Positions 19,301 through 25,335 of a stretch of DNA of 64,000 bases are shown in pieces. The first letter of the stretch is position 1, and each line of letters opens with the position of its first letter. This DNA comes from Pseudoflavonifractor sp. An85 (GTDB taxonomy: Bacteria; Bacillota; Clostridia; Oscillospirales; Oscillospiraceae), in the NCBI RefSeq assembly GCF_002161235.1, contig NZ_NFHE01000004.1, forward strand, positions 84,484 through 148,483, in the 5' to 3' direction. A program made the position numbers and the translations under genes. Below the pieces are notes generated by a model. The model made no database searches, had not been told where the DNA came from, and saw only the letters and a program-made list of their open reading frames with translations.

Positions 19301-19437
19301 AGGAGCTGAGAACCAAGAGTGACCGTCTGCTGGAGCTGGATATGGAATTGAATATGGAGCAGAGCCAGCCGGAAGATCAAGAGGTGACAGGCAATGCCTC
19401 GGAGAAGAAAGCGCCTAAGATTAGGGAGGAACGATGA
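13318..19437 (+). CDS. Giant DNA methylase / SNF2 helicase ICE protein
   Basis: A 2,039-residue protein. An N-terminal domain with YPYHEQLLIHAQRPDATAC is followed by a disordered Gly/Pro/Glu linker (about 260-385), an N6-methylase domain with SAM motif ILEPSCGVGNFFG (near 562) and an NVPFGQ catalytic-type motif, then an SNF2-like helicase: HEVGAGKTFEMVAAAM (near 1237), FVDEAHLFKN (near 1399) and GAGTNVQDRLIALHDLDCPWRPGDLEQRKGR in two adjacent parts (near 1708-1738). Such proteins are usual in Clostridial ICEs and are thought to protect or process incoming DNA. ATG at 13318 has GAGAGGAG upstream; an in-frame ATG at 13261 lies before a terminator hairpin. The linker DNA also encodes TnpV in another frame. 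Confidence 0.9.
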   Translation: MSSKLEYYREMAFYEGCKLATSRTEWISFLTTVSQLYKYPYHEQLLIHAQRPDATACASYDVWNKKMGRYIRRGAKGIALLDDSGGKPRIRYVFDLSDTVAVSEQSRTPWLWELEDKHVVPVTAMLERTYGVGGNSIERQIMDIARKLSDEYWKDHQKDILRILDDSFLEEYDEFNVGVRFKTAATVSIAYSIMLRCGLKPEFYFDYQDFVAIFDFDTPATIEALGSAVSQINQQVLRQIGETIRRADREAVQERRKLNERHREEQLGRQAGVRPERGVLDSEVKIERPGGHASGQVRQDAESIPEGTSAHHLQPHAAPRDPVPPSEGDRPDGQRETGADDAGAGEGSGSDRAAEGQRPDEVGGANEQLQGASRGDSEGGADLQLNKETEGAGSEELPAHLHVQQEEKSQISVQVNGKWQAFSNVKAAEEASFEEYKTNLHRNAENFRITDDHLGEGGPKAKFQANVEAIKLLKYLEETTGQATPEQQQILSRYVGWGGLADAFDPHKESWSTEYEQLKELLTPEEYAAARGSTLNAHYTSPVVIRAMYDAVGRMGFETGNILEPSCGVGNFFGMLPERMTGSKLYGVELDSISGRIAQQLYPRAEITVAGFETTDRRDFYDLAIGNVPFGQYQVNDKAYNKLHFNIHNYFFAKALDQVRPGGVVAFVTSRYTMDAKDSTVRRYLAQRAELLGAIRLPNNAFKANAGTEVVSDIIFLQKRERPVELAPEWTQVGQNQYGHTINQYFVDHPNMVLGREELQSSAHGMAYTVSPLEGADLAQQLQEAVQHIGGTYQPMVTNRTEVQLPADVIPADPSVKPYSYTMVKGVLYYREDSYMVRPNLNATAEARAKGMVELRNCVQQLIDLQMDATTSDRDIQEKQAELNRLYDDFSAQYGQITSRANRLAFEDDSAYYLLSALEEVDEDGKLLRKADIFTKRTIKPHQVVTSVDTASEALAVSIAEKAGVDMPYMAQLTGKTEQELAKELEGVIFRLPGATAQNQRARYETADAYLSGNVRVKLRQAQRAAESNPIFHINVEALEKAQPKDLDASEIEVRLGATWIDKEYIQQFMYETFDTPYYLQHSVQVNYSPFTAEWQITHKSHISCNDIAAHTTYGTDRASAYKILEESLNLRDIRIYDKVEDPDGKERRVLNSRETTLAQQKQQAIRDAFRDWIWKDPQRRQKLVAQYNEEMNATRPREYDGSHITFGGMNPEITLREHQRNAIAHVLYGGNTLLAHEVGAGKTFEMVAAAMESKRLGLCQKSLFVVPNHLTGQWGSEFLRLYPSANILVTSKKDFEPGNRKRFCARIATGDYDAVIIGHSQFEKIPISQERQERLLQEQIDEVTEGIAQVKQNGGESFTIKQLERTRKSLESKLEKLRADERKDDVVTFEQLGVDRLFVDEAHLFKNLFLFTKMRNVAGLSTTEAQKSSDMFAKCRYMDEITGSRGIVFATGTPVSNSMTELYTMQRYLQYERLKETQMAHFDCWASRFGETVSAMELAPEGTGYRVRTRFSKFYNLPELMNLFKEVADIKTADQLHLPTPEVEYHNVVAQPTEHQKHMVKELSDRAAKVHSGSVDSSIDNMLKITSDGRKLGLDQRIINPLLPDDPGSKVNLCVNNIFQIWEDSQTERLTQLVFCDISTPKSKGADGEAEFSVYEDIRQKLMARGVPEKEIAFIHDANTDAKKKELFGKVRSGQVRVLMGSTSKMGAGTNVQDRLIALHDLDCPWRPGDLEQRKGRIVRQGNQNQTVHVYRYVTEGTFDAYLWQTVENKQRFISQIMTSKSPVRSCDDVDETALSFAEIKALCAGDPRIKERMDLDVDVARLRLMKADHQSQQYRLEDRVLTYFPRAIEENKGYIRGFQADMQVLEQHPHPKDGFAGMEVMGQLWTDKEKAGEALLDACRVAPGGEAIKVGRYRGFEMSVSFNGFGECQLTMHNHMSHLVTLGQDVRGNILRMDNALGQMEKRLNQVEAKLDNLYRQQAAAQEELGKPFPQEQELRTKSDRLLELDMELNMEQSQPEDQEVTGNASEKKAPKIREER
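14093..14473 (+). CDS. tnpV: TnpV-family protein nested inside the helicase gene
   Basis: A complete 126-residue frame in the +1 register relative to the surrounding helicase gene. The product resembles TnpV: DKLEYVQSGECLIPKLKL, GKYGRMRKAYLKEHRP, then EQLKASDPMKWVGLMNN and ELIYN at the end. The ATG has an excellent ribosome site (AAAGGAG, 7 bases upstream), so independent translation is likely. TnpV is a small transposon/ICE protein usually discussed as excision-related; its function is poorly known. Dual coding of this kind is unusual and is argued in the findings. Confidence 0.82.
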   Translation: MKDTVKSSLEDKLEYVQSGECLIPKLKLSDQEDTPLGKYGRMRKAYLKEHRPIIYNHMLLRETLYPHLREIDQTARERLEQMMPELAKEAGATEQLKASDPMKWVGLMNNCKAQAEEILKAELIYN

Positions 19438-19733
19438 TGGAAGAATCGAGTAAAACTGCACCGCTGATCGTGGGCCGAATAACGTATGCCTATGACACGC
19501 CGGAAGAATTTACAGATGCTGAAAAATATCTCCAGACTATCCGGGATGAGCTGCCTTATATGGCTACTACGGGGATGAGATTTGAGACTCTGACCAAGGA
19601 CCCGGAGGTAAGAAAAGCAGTAGACGACATCGTTTATGATTTCAACGGGGAGAAGAACCCCCACCCCCTGGCATATTATCAGGCAGATGGTCAAAAGACA
19701 CCCGTGAAGGAGGGAAAAGCAAAAGAGAGATGA
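19434..19733 (+). CDS. Conserved hypothetical ICE protein
   Basis: A 99-residue soluble protein whose ATG overlaps the helicase stop (ATGATG at 19434), so it is translationally coupled. It shows an alpha/beta pattern with RITYAYDTPEEFTDAEKYLQ and a hydrophilic end. I do not recognise a characterised family. It is the last gene before a strong terminator and closes the transfer/processing operon. Confidence 0.65.
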   Translation: MMEESSKTAPLIVGRITYAYDTPEEFTDAEKYLQTIRDELPYMATTGMRFETLTKDPEVRKAVDDIVYDFNGEKNPHPLAYYQADGQKTPVKEGKAKER

Positions 19734-19780
19734 AAGAAGCCTGGGGCGGATTTTTGCGATCCGCCCCAGGCTTCTTTTGT
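19733..19780. terminator. Strong bidirectional terminator
   Basis: 19-base perfect arms (AAAGAAGCCTGGGGCGGAT and its complement) around a 7-base loop; T-rich on both sides. It separates the long rightward transfer operon from the leftward toxin-antitoxin operon. Confidence 0.92.
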
Positions 19781-19794
19781 TTCAGTGCAGTCTC

Positions 19795-20064
19795 TCAGTG
19801 TTGGTAGACGTCTCTTCGATGTCCTACAGAGAGAGCAAGTATGACGAGCTTATCATCCTCAATTTCACAAATGAGGCGATAGTCTCCGATTCGGTATCGC
19901 CACTGACCACTTCTATTCGCGGTTAAGCCCTTCCCATGCAACCGAGGGTCTGCACAATCCACTAGGTTTTTTTCAATCCAGGCTTTCAGCATTCGCTGTG
20001 TATAACGGTCTAGTTTCTTGAATTCTCGGTCAAAACGAGAGGTTGTTCGGACGGAATATTTCAC
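19795..20064 (-). CDS. RelE/YafQ-type toxin
   Basis: An 89-residue basic protein: KYSVRTTSRFDREFKKLD, then HGKGLTANRSGQWRYRIGDYRLICEIEDDKL, the RelE/ParE-superfamily pattern of an mRNA-cleaving ribosome-dependent toxin. GTG at 20064 overlaps the antitoxin stop (GTGA), the normal coupling of such pairs. It probably promotes ICE persistence. Which branch (RelE, YafQ, ParE) is uncertain. Confidence 0.87.
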   Translation of the reverse strand: MKYSVRTTSRFDREFKKLDRYTQRMLKAWIEKNLVDCADPRLHGKGLTANRSGQWRYRIGDYRLICEIEDDKLVILALSVGHRRDVYQH

Positions 20065-20282
20065 AAGTCCAGCTCCTCCCACAGAGCAGAGATGGGCCTG
20101 CTTTGCATCCCTCCCTCAACGTACTCACGGTGTGCAGCATCGGCAACTGCTATGTCGTACTCCTCTTGGATTTTTTCAAAAAGAGCGCTTTTGAACGCTT
20201 CGCCAAGGGACATGGAGTGAAGTTTTGCATAGCTTTCTGCCAAAGATTTTTCTTCCGCTGTCAGTCTGATGGAAAAACTCAT
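20061..20282 (-). CDS. RelB/RHH-type antitoxin
   Basis: A 73-residue protein beginning MSFSIRLTAEEKSLAESYAK, a ribbon-helix-helix DNA-binding start, followed by the helix MSLGEAFKSALFEKIQEEYD and an acidic toxin-binding tail ending ALWEELDL. It would neutralise the adjacent toxin and repress the operon through the dyad at its promoter (20299-20315). AAAGGAG precedes the ATG. Confidence 0.87.
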   Translation of the reverse strand: MSFSIRLTAEEKSLAESYAKLHSMSLGEAFKSALFEKIQEEYDIAVADAAHREYVEGGMQSRPISALWEELDL

Positions 20283-20298
20283 AGGCTCAACTCCTTTC

Positions 20299-20334
20299 GT
20301 AATACATTGTACTACAATTATGCGGTTCCGTCAA
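20299..20334 (-). promoter_or_regulatory. Promoter and dyad operator of the toxin-antitoxin operon
   Basis: On the minus strand TTGACG (20329-20334), a 17-base spacer and TACAAT (20306-20311) form a sigma-A promoter. A 17-base dyad GTAgTACAaTGTAtTAC (20299-20315) covers the -10, the expected place for RHH antitoxin autorepression. Confidence 0.78.
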
Positions 20335-20415
20335 CTTAGGAGAAGCTACCGACATACGATGGACAAAAGAGAGTGACTTTGGTAAAATGTCAAAAACAGA
20401 GAGAGGAGAGAAGTT

Positions 20416-20808
20416 ATGTATATTGCTGTGTTAGTGGGTTTGGTATGTCTGTCAATTGGGTTGCAAGTGCTTGCTGGGGTGGTTGGCCTGTGGTTCTCAC
20501 AAATCATCTTTTTTGACAGTGCTCTCACTGGAGTGGCTGCCGGAATGGCGTGTAATCACTTTGCGCATATCCACCCGGCGATATGTATTGTGATCGGACT
20601 GGCGGCGTTTTTTCTTATCTTCATGTTGCAGACAACAACCATTGGCTTCTGGGTGATTGGTGGTCTTTTTACATTGGCCTACGCATCTGCCTTTGGTCTG
20701 ATAGCGTACAGTGAAGGGGACATGATTTGGGGAGTAGTGGTATTTGCTCTGAGCCTTTTAATCGTTGGAGGATTGCATCTGAATGCAAGAAACCAACTGA
20801 GAGAATAA
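20416..20808 (+). CDS. Four-helix membrane protein of unknown function
   Basis: A 130-residue protein with a good ribosome site (GAGAGGAG) and hydrophobic segments across most of its length (IAVLVGLVCLSIGLQVLAG; ICIVIGLAAFFLIFML; TIGFWVIGGLFTLAYAS; VVVFALSLLIVGGLHL). No motif recognised. It stands alone between the toxin-antitoxin operon and the Fic gene, its stop lying in a terminator stem. Possible ICE cargo. Confidence 0.7.
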   Translation: MYIAVLVGLVCLSIGLQVLAGVVGLWFSQIIFFDSALTGVAAGMACNHFAHIHPAICIVIGLAAFFLIFMLQTTTIGFWVIGGLFTLAYASAFGLIAYSEGDMIWGVVVFALSLLIVGGLHLNARNQLRE

Positions 20809-20858
20809 ATATAAGCCGCTGTCGGGCGTGATGTGTCCGACAGCGGCTTATATTTATT
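20804..20858. terminator. Strong bidirectional terminator
   Basis: 22-base perfect arms (AATAAATATAAGCCGCTGTC.. and complement) with an 11-base loop; A/T-rich at both ends. It serves the membrane-protein gene (+) and the Fic gene (-). Confidence 0.92.
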
Positions 20859-20879
20859 GTTGTAAGGTCCTTTTTCCTG

Positions 20880-21674
20880 TTATCGTTCCGGGGTAGGTTT
20901 CTTTCGAGTTGGGAGCTTAATGTGGAACATCCTGCAATAGTCCCTTTGAGCCTCTAACTCGCACTCGCAGATCAGATTGACAAAAGAAGCATCACTGGGG
21001 TTCTGACGCCTTTGAGCCTGCTGGAGCGATGTGATATAGCTGTGGCGCAGAATTGGAGGGATGGACACTAGGCAGTACCCCTTGTTCACTAGAATGAGAT
21101 TCATAAGCAGCCGGGCGGTACGTCCATTCCCGTCCTGGAAGGGATGAATATCTACCAGTCGCCGATGTGCATAGGCGGCCAGCAGTACCGGGTGCATGGT
21201 ATCTTTTCTCTTATTCAGATCATCTACCAAGCTGGCCATCTGGGCGGGGACTTCTTCGGCAGATGGAGGAACGTACTCTGTTCCTGAGATGAAGACTTGG
21301 CCGCTACGGTATCTCCCAGCGTGGTCTGGATCAATGCTACCGTAGAACAGGCCATGCAAATGAAGAATATCTGTCTCATGGAATTGCAGAGGTCCACCTC
21401 TGGCAATCTCCAGCATGTAGTCGTAGGCCCTAGCGTGGCCGGTGGCCTCATAGCAGTCCCGGATGGGCTTGCCTCCCACAGTAATGCCGTCTTCCAGAAG
21501 TACCTTTGTCTCAGATAATGTCAGAGAATTTCCTTCCAGCGCATTCGATGAGTAGGTAGTACCGATCCGAAAGTAGGCATCCAGCTCTTTCACTTCATCT
21601 GGAGACAGGGGCCGATGCTCCCTAATTGATTTTGCGTATAGGTCAATTTTATCCAAAAGGGCTTTGTTTGCCAC
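20880..21674 (-). CDS. Fic-domain protein (AMP-transferase family, class II-like)
   Basis: A 264-residue protein from GTG 21674 (AAGGCGGGTG upstream; a longer frame to 21752 has no ribosome site). The catalytic loop HPFQDGNGRTARLL (His near 177) is the canonical HxFx(D/E)GNGRxxR of Fic enzymes, which transfer AMP or other phosphate-containing groups to Ser/Thr/Tyr of target proteins. SNALEGN in the N-terminal half matches the (S/T)xxxE(G/N) inhibitory helix, so it is probably self-inhibited. No separate antitoxin is needed. Target unknown; roles in defence or host-cell control are both possible. Confidence 0.9.
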   Translation of the reverse strand: MANKALLDKIDLYAKSIREHRPLSPDEVKELDAYFRIGTTYSSNALEGNSLTLSETKVLLEDGITVGGKPIRDCYEATGHARAYDYMLEIARGGPLQFHETDILHLHGLFYGSIDPDHAGRYRSGQVFISGTEYVPPSAEEVPAQMASLVDDLNKRKDTMHPVLLAAYAHRRLVDIHPFQDGNGRTARLLMNLILVNKGYCLVSIPPILRHSYITSLQQAQRRQNPSDASFVNLICECELEAQRDYCRMFHIKLPTRKKPTPER

Positions 21675-21809
21675 GGAATCACCCGCCTTCACTTTTGTTT
21701 TTATAATTGTAACATACTCTCTAGATATGGACAACGGGCTACCTAACTTCATTGATTACCGAAGGAGCGCCATCCCTGATGGGGGTGGCACTCCTTTTTT
21801 GCGCTTTGA

Positions 21810-22313
21810 CTATCCCTCAGATGTCATTGCGCTGCTGGAGTCGTCGCTGGTGATATTGGAAGCAGATGACCCCTTTCTGGGTGCAAAACCTAAGAGCATT
21901 TTTTTATATGCCTCCTCCAACTCTTCGGTAGTTGGTTCGGAGGAAGTGGTCTGAGCTTTTGCACCTATAATGGCATAAGCGAAGCCTTGCATGACGTCAC
22001 GTTGTTCTGCCGTAAGATTGAGGAAGGCGGTCATAAATCGGACTCCAAAATCATTCAGGTCATATCGGATGCGGAGTTGCTCCAGGAGGGTGTCATCACT
22101 TTCGTGGAACATCTCACCCTCGCCAGTTCGAAGCCAAACCTCCCTTACGTTGAATTTTTCGCATATCAGAAGAATTGTGCGGTCTGTGGCATTACGAGTT
22201 GAACTCTCGATCTGACCCAGTGAGGATTGTTTAAGACCGATTTTTTCACCAAATTCAGCTTGCGTTAGCTTGGATTTTTTTCTGACCAAACGGATACGTT
22301 CGCCAATTGTCAT
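21810..22313 (-). CDS. XRE-family repressor of the ICE regulatory switch
   Basis: A 167-residue protein with a clear N-terminal helix-turn-helix (GERIRLVRKKSKLTQAEFGEKIGLKQSSLGQIE) and a C-terminal region including AFLNLTAEQRDVMQGFAYAI; no S24 peptidase motif is seen. It is divergent from the small-gene operon at 22464 and the spacer contains dyads fitting a repressor switch like those of phages and ImmR-type ICEs. AAGAGGTG precedes the ATG. Confidence 0.88.
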   Translation of the reverse strand: MTIGERIRLVRKKSKLTQAEFGEKIGLKQSSLGQIESSTRNATDRTILLICEKFNVREVWLRTGEGEMFHESDDTLLEQLRIRYDLNDFGVRFMTAFLNLTAEQRDVMQGFAYAIIGAKAQTTSSEPTTEELEEAYKKMLLGFAPRKGSSASNITSDDSSSAMTSEG

Positions 22314-22342
22314 TCTATCACCTCTTTCTTATTTCTTAGACC

Positions 22343-22418
22343 ATAATATCACACAAAATATCGCAATGCAATATTTTTGGTGAAAACCATTGACAATAAA
22401 AGTGCAATGAGATATTAT
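22343..22418. promoter_or_regulatory. Divergent promoters with two related operators
   Basis: Rightward: TTGACA (22390-22395), 17 bases, TATTAT (22413-22418). Leftward: TTGCAT (22366-22371 complement), 17 bases, TATTAT (22343-22348 complement). A 21-base dyad AAATAT.GCA.TGC.ATATTT (22356-22376) covers the leftward -35/spacer, and a related GCAATGAGATATT site (about 22404-22416) runs into the rightward -10. The divergent XRE repressor is the obvious ligand. Confidence 0.78.
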
Positions 22419-22463
22419 GATAGTGCAAAGAAATAAAATATAAAATGCAAAGGGGTGAATCTC

Positions 22464-22631
22464 GTGAGTATGGATGAAAAGCGTATTTCGGCTGAAAAAA
22501 TGGCAGCTGCGTTCAAGGCTCTTTCTCCGACAGAGCAGCAAAGGCTTTACTACATGATGCAAGGAGCAGCGCTCGTATCCGATCCCATACAGCATAAAGA
22601 GCCATTACATACTACTTCTGATGAGAAATAA
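22464..22631 (+). CDS. Small protein, first gene under the rightward switch promoter
   Basis: A 55-residue frame from GTG 22464 with AGGGGTGAA upstream. Sequence is helical (DEKRISAEKMAAAFKALSPT, EQQRLYYMMQGAAL) and hydrophilic. Location immediately after the repressor-controlled promoter suggests an early or antirepressor-like gene, but no family is recognised. Confidence 0.6.
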   Translation: MSMDEKRISAEKMAAAFKALSPTEQQRLYYMMQGAALVSDPIQHKEPLHTTSDEK

Positions 22632-22640
22632 TAGGTATTC

Positions 22641-22901
22641 ATGAAAAAGTTAACTGTTTATATGGAAATTGCAGGAGCTGCCCATGATGAACAAGGGAAT
22701 CCCCAGCCTGCGGTAATTCGTATGACGATTGGAGATCCAGACGGTGATGAGATTACCGGAGATGAGTACCAGGCGTTCCTGGAGCGTATCACGGCTGAAG
22801 ACGTACTGGAGGCAGCTTGCCTGACCGATATTTACCCGGTCTCGGCTTGTCGCATTATTATGCCCCAAGAGTATCAAGAAAAGTACGGAGATGAGGGTTA
22901 A
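22641..22901 (+). CDS. Hypothetical acidic protein
   Basis: An 86-residue acidic protein (KKLTVYMEIAGAAHDEQGN ... DPDGDEITGDEYQAFLERI). Only a weak ribosome site is seen before ATG 22641, but codon use looks coding and it lies in line with its neighbours. No family recognised. Confidence 0.55.
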   Translation: MKKLTVYMEIAGAAHDEQGNPQPAVIRMTIGDPDGDEITGDEYQAFLERITAEDVLEAACLTDIYPVSACRIIMPQEYQEKYGDEG

Positions 22902-22928
22902 CACCTAAGTAGAAGGAGAGAAGAATCC

Positions 22929-23996
22929 ATGAAGCTTTACGAAGTGAGAACATCATCCGGGCTACCTGTATTTGAAGGTAATCACAAGGGATGTGAGGAA
23001 TACATCACACAGGCGCTCCAGAAAGGTTCTCAGCCTGGATTCCTCTCCATCCATCCCAGGTATACCCACTACACAGACATGCCTGATGAGCTACGCAGTT
23101 GCCTTTTTACAGAGCGGCAATGGGCCCAGAAGGGATATTTCCCAAATGACTCTGACTGTGGAGTGATCATCTGGACGAATCACAGTCATAGGGAGAAAAA
23201 ACGATACCTCTCTGGAGAGGACGTACACCCTGGCACAGAAGAAGAACTGGAGAACTATGCCGCTGCCAACACCATGCGGTTGGAGGCAAAGCAACGTTTG
23301 GTTGTGCAGGGGCTGAAAGCTCAGATTGCTCGTCTGGAGCAAGAAGTAGATGAGATGGGCCAGCGGGAGGCCAAGGCGAACAAACGGCTGGACAGCCTGA
23401 TAGATGCTTATAAGTGTCTGCTTTGCGAACAATGCAAAAGAGAAGGTCCAATCCGTGGCATCGACCTCCCGGCCAGGATTGTCCTGGACACGGAGACCAC
23501 TGGACTTGATCCAAGACGGGACGAGCTGCTCCAAATCTCCGTCCTGGATGCCGACACAGGGGCGACCGTATTAAACACCTATGTGCGACCTATTTGGACA
23601 CTTGAGTGGCCACAAGCGCAGAATATCCATGGCATTACCCCTGAGATGGTTGCGGAGGCACCTACGCTGGCAGAATTGCATCTGGAGCTTCGGGCGATTT
23701 TCGGCACGGCTCGGGAGATTATTGGGTACAACACATTCTTTGATCTTGCATTCTTGGAGCCTTATGGGATTAGCTCCTATAGGGAAATTGTAGATGTCAT
23801 GATGGATTTTGCCCCCATCTACGGCGAGTGGAGCGAGTATCATGACGACTATAAGTGGCAGAGCCTGAGTACCTGCGCTGCTTACTTCGGATATGACTGG
23901 GGTGAGGACAAGGTTCACGACAGCTTAGCGGACTGCAAGGCCACGCTCTTTTGTTATCACAAGCTTAAAGGGAGTTGGGAAAATGGCGTGGAGTGA
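22929..23996 (+). CDS. DnaQ-like 3'-5' exonuclease with an extra N-terminal region
   Basis: A 355-residue protein. Residues from about 180 are a DEDD exonuclease: Exo I VLDTETTGLDP, Exo II-type NTFFDLAFLE and Exo III HDSLADCKATLFCY. The first 110 residues are not recognised; a coiled coil (about 120-150) and CLLCEQCK follow, possibly metal-binding. AAGGAGAG precedes the ATG. It resembles the proofreading domain of polymerase III but is free-standing, so it may trim or degrade single-stranded DNA during ICE replication or defence. Confidence 0.82.
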   Translation: MKLYEVRTSSGLPVFEGNHKGCEEYITQALQKGSQPGFLSIHPRYTHYTDMPDELRSCLFTERQWAQKGYFPNDSDCGVIIWTNHSHREKKRYLSGEDVHPGTEEELENYAAANTMRLEAKQRLVVQGLKAQIARLEQEVDEMGQREAKANKRLDSLIDAYKCLLCEQCKREGPIRGIDLPARIVLDTETTGLDPRRDELLQISVLDADTGATVLNTYVRPIWTLEWPQAQNIHGITPEMVAEAPTLAELHLELRAIFGTAREIIGYNTFFDLAFLEPYGISSYREIVDVMMDFAPIYGEWSEYHDDYKWQSLSTCAAYFGYDWGEDKVHDSLADCKATLFCYHKLKGSWENGVE

Positions 23997-24028
23997 TTTT
24001 GGTTTTAGTAGTCATGGGGGGCGTGGCA

Positions 24029-24502
24029 ATGAAAGACTATATAAAAATTGCAAAAGATGCAAGAAAAATGAAAAAAACAGCAGAGCAGGAAGGAGTCCAG
24101 AAACGAATTAAAGAAGTTTTGCCTGAAATATGCAACAAGGCAATACAAGAAGCAGAGCGTACTGCGCAAAATGGGGAAACTCATTTTCATTTAGAGGTAT
24201 ACAAGTTCACTGACGACCTTTGTGGTTCATATCGTGAAAAAGTCTTCCTTGCCATTTATAAAGCTACCCAGAAAGAGTTGAGACAGTATAGGCTGTACTT
24301 AATCGGGGGAAATGTTTACTTCCGGCGCTGTACTTACTTTATCCCGTTGTTTTTCATTATGCTTTTCGATTTGCTCACTTTGGCTGGTTTTTTTTATTTA
24401 TATCACATCGGCTTTCACACATATAGTTGGTCGAGCCTGGGAATTTTCTGTTTATTATGTATGGCCTTATGGATGAACTTCTGGCTATTGGAGCGAGGAT
24501 GA
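24029..24502 (+). CDS. Membrane-anchored protein, paralogue A (MKDYxKIAK family)
   Basis: 157 residues from ATG 24029; an ATG at 23975 would add an unlikely overlap with the exonuclease gene. It begins MKDYIKIAKDARKMKK and has a charged helical body, including FLAIYKATQKELRQYRLYL, then two hydrophobic helices at the C-terminus. It is clearly related to the product at 24915-25295, which shares MKDYxKIAK, a similar body and C-terminal membrane anchoring. Function unknown. Confidence 0.65.
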   Translation: MKDYIKIAKDARKMKKTAEQEGVQKRIKEVLPEICNKAIQEAERTAQNGETHFHLEVYKFTDDLCGSYREKVFLAIYKATQKELRQYRLYLIGGNVYFRRCTYFIPLFFIMLFDLLTLAGFFYLYHIGFHTYSWSSLGIFCLLCMALWMNFWLLERG

Positions 24503-24633
24503 CTGTGAAAAAGTTGATAACTTGCGAACTTATATTGGCAGGTGGTGTGTTGATAGCTAAATATGTATCACCGTGGCTGGCATTTAAGCTGGCCGAGTGG
24601 ATTTGTTCAATATACGCCTACTTTGGAATTTAA
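24499..24633 (+). CDS. Small single-helix membrane protein
   Basis: 44 residues from ATG 24499, overlapping the previous stop in ATGA. Mostly hydrophobic (LITCELILAGGVLIAKYVS; LAFKLAEWICSIYAYFGI). Coupling to the paralogue A gene suggests a partner peptide. No family recognised. Confidence 0.55.
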   Translation: MTVKKLITCELILAGGVLIAKYVSPWLAFKLAEWICSIYAYFGI

Positions 24634-24648
24634 GAGAGGAGATTAACA

Positions 24649-24918
24649 ATGAAAGCAACAGGAATTGTCCGAAATCTCGATCCGCTGGGGCGAATTGTTC
24701 TTCCCAAAGAACTCCGGCGTACCCTCAATCTTGAGGATGGGACCCCGTTGGAAATATTCATGTCCGAAGATGGGGCGATCGTCCTCCGCAAGCATGCTCC
24801 TGGTTGCAGCTGTTGCGGCCGCACGGACAACCTTAAGGAGTATAAAGGCATATCGCTGTGCCAGAGGTGTATTGATGCATTCAATTCCGTGTCTGTGCAG
24901 GAAATGGGGGAAAAATGA
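24649..24918 (+). CDS. AbrB/SpoVT-like regulator with a C-terminal zinc-ribbon-like tail
   Basis: 89 residues. The first 50 form the swapped-hairpin DNA-binding fold: KATGIVRNLDPLGRIVLPKELR, then LNLEDGTPLEIFMSEDGAIVL. The tail has CSCCGRTDN ... ISLCQRCID, a CxxC...CxxC-like arrangement likely to bind zinc. AGAGAGGAG precedes the ATG. The stop overlaps the paralogue B start. It likely regulates its own cluster or ICE genes. Confidence 0.88.
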   Translation: MKATGIVRNLDPLGRIVLPKELRRTLNLEDGTPLEIFMSEDGAIVLRKHAPGCSCCGRTDNLKEYKGISLCQRCIDAFNSVSVQEMGEK

Positions 24919-25295
24919 AAGACTATGCAAAGATTGCCAAAGAGGCATTGAAGCAGCATAAAAAAGAACATATACAGACATTGCTGCCCGATTTGCGTGC
25001 TAGAGTTCTGGCGGATGCCGAGCGTCATGCACGGGAGGGAGATAGTTATTTCTTTTTGGAAAGTGAAAGCTACCCAGAGCTAAATCGTTTCAGAGGCGAG
25101 TACAAACAGGAGATGTATGTCGCACTGGAACGTGCACTAAGGAAAGATTTAAAAAAGCATAGGCTATACATGGATGACCGCCGCTGTGTTTATATCAAGC
25201 GGGACTATGGAGAGGCGTTATTCTGCATAGGTTTAGTTGCTTTGGTCCTAATGATGGTAGGAATGACGATAGCGTTTATCATATGCGGGGCCTAG
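24915..25295 (+). CDS. Membrane-anchored protein, paralogue B (MKDYxKIAK family)
   Basis: 126 residues, starting MKDYAKIAKEALKQHKKEH, with a charged helical body and a single C-terminal transmembrane helix (FCIGLVALVLMMVGMTIAF). It is a diverged copy of the product at 24029-24502. Begins inside the stop of the AbrB-like gene. Function unknown; N-terminus cytosolic and anchor at the C-terminus is likely. Confidence 0.7.
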   Translation: MKDYAKIAKEALKQHKKEHIQTLLPDLRARVLADAERHAREGDSYFFLESESYPELNRFRGEYKQEMYVALERALRKDLKKHRLYMDDRRCVYIKRDYGEALFCIGLVALVLMMVGMTIAFIICGA

Positions 25296-25335
25296 CAACA
25301 GAAGGAGAAACCCAGGTCAGGCTCTGCCACCTGGG

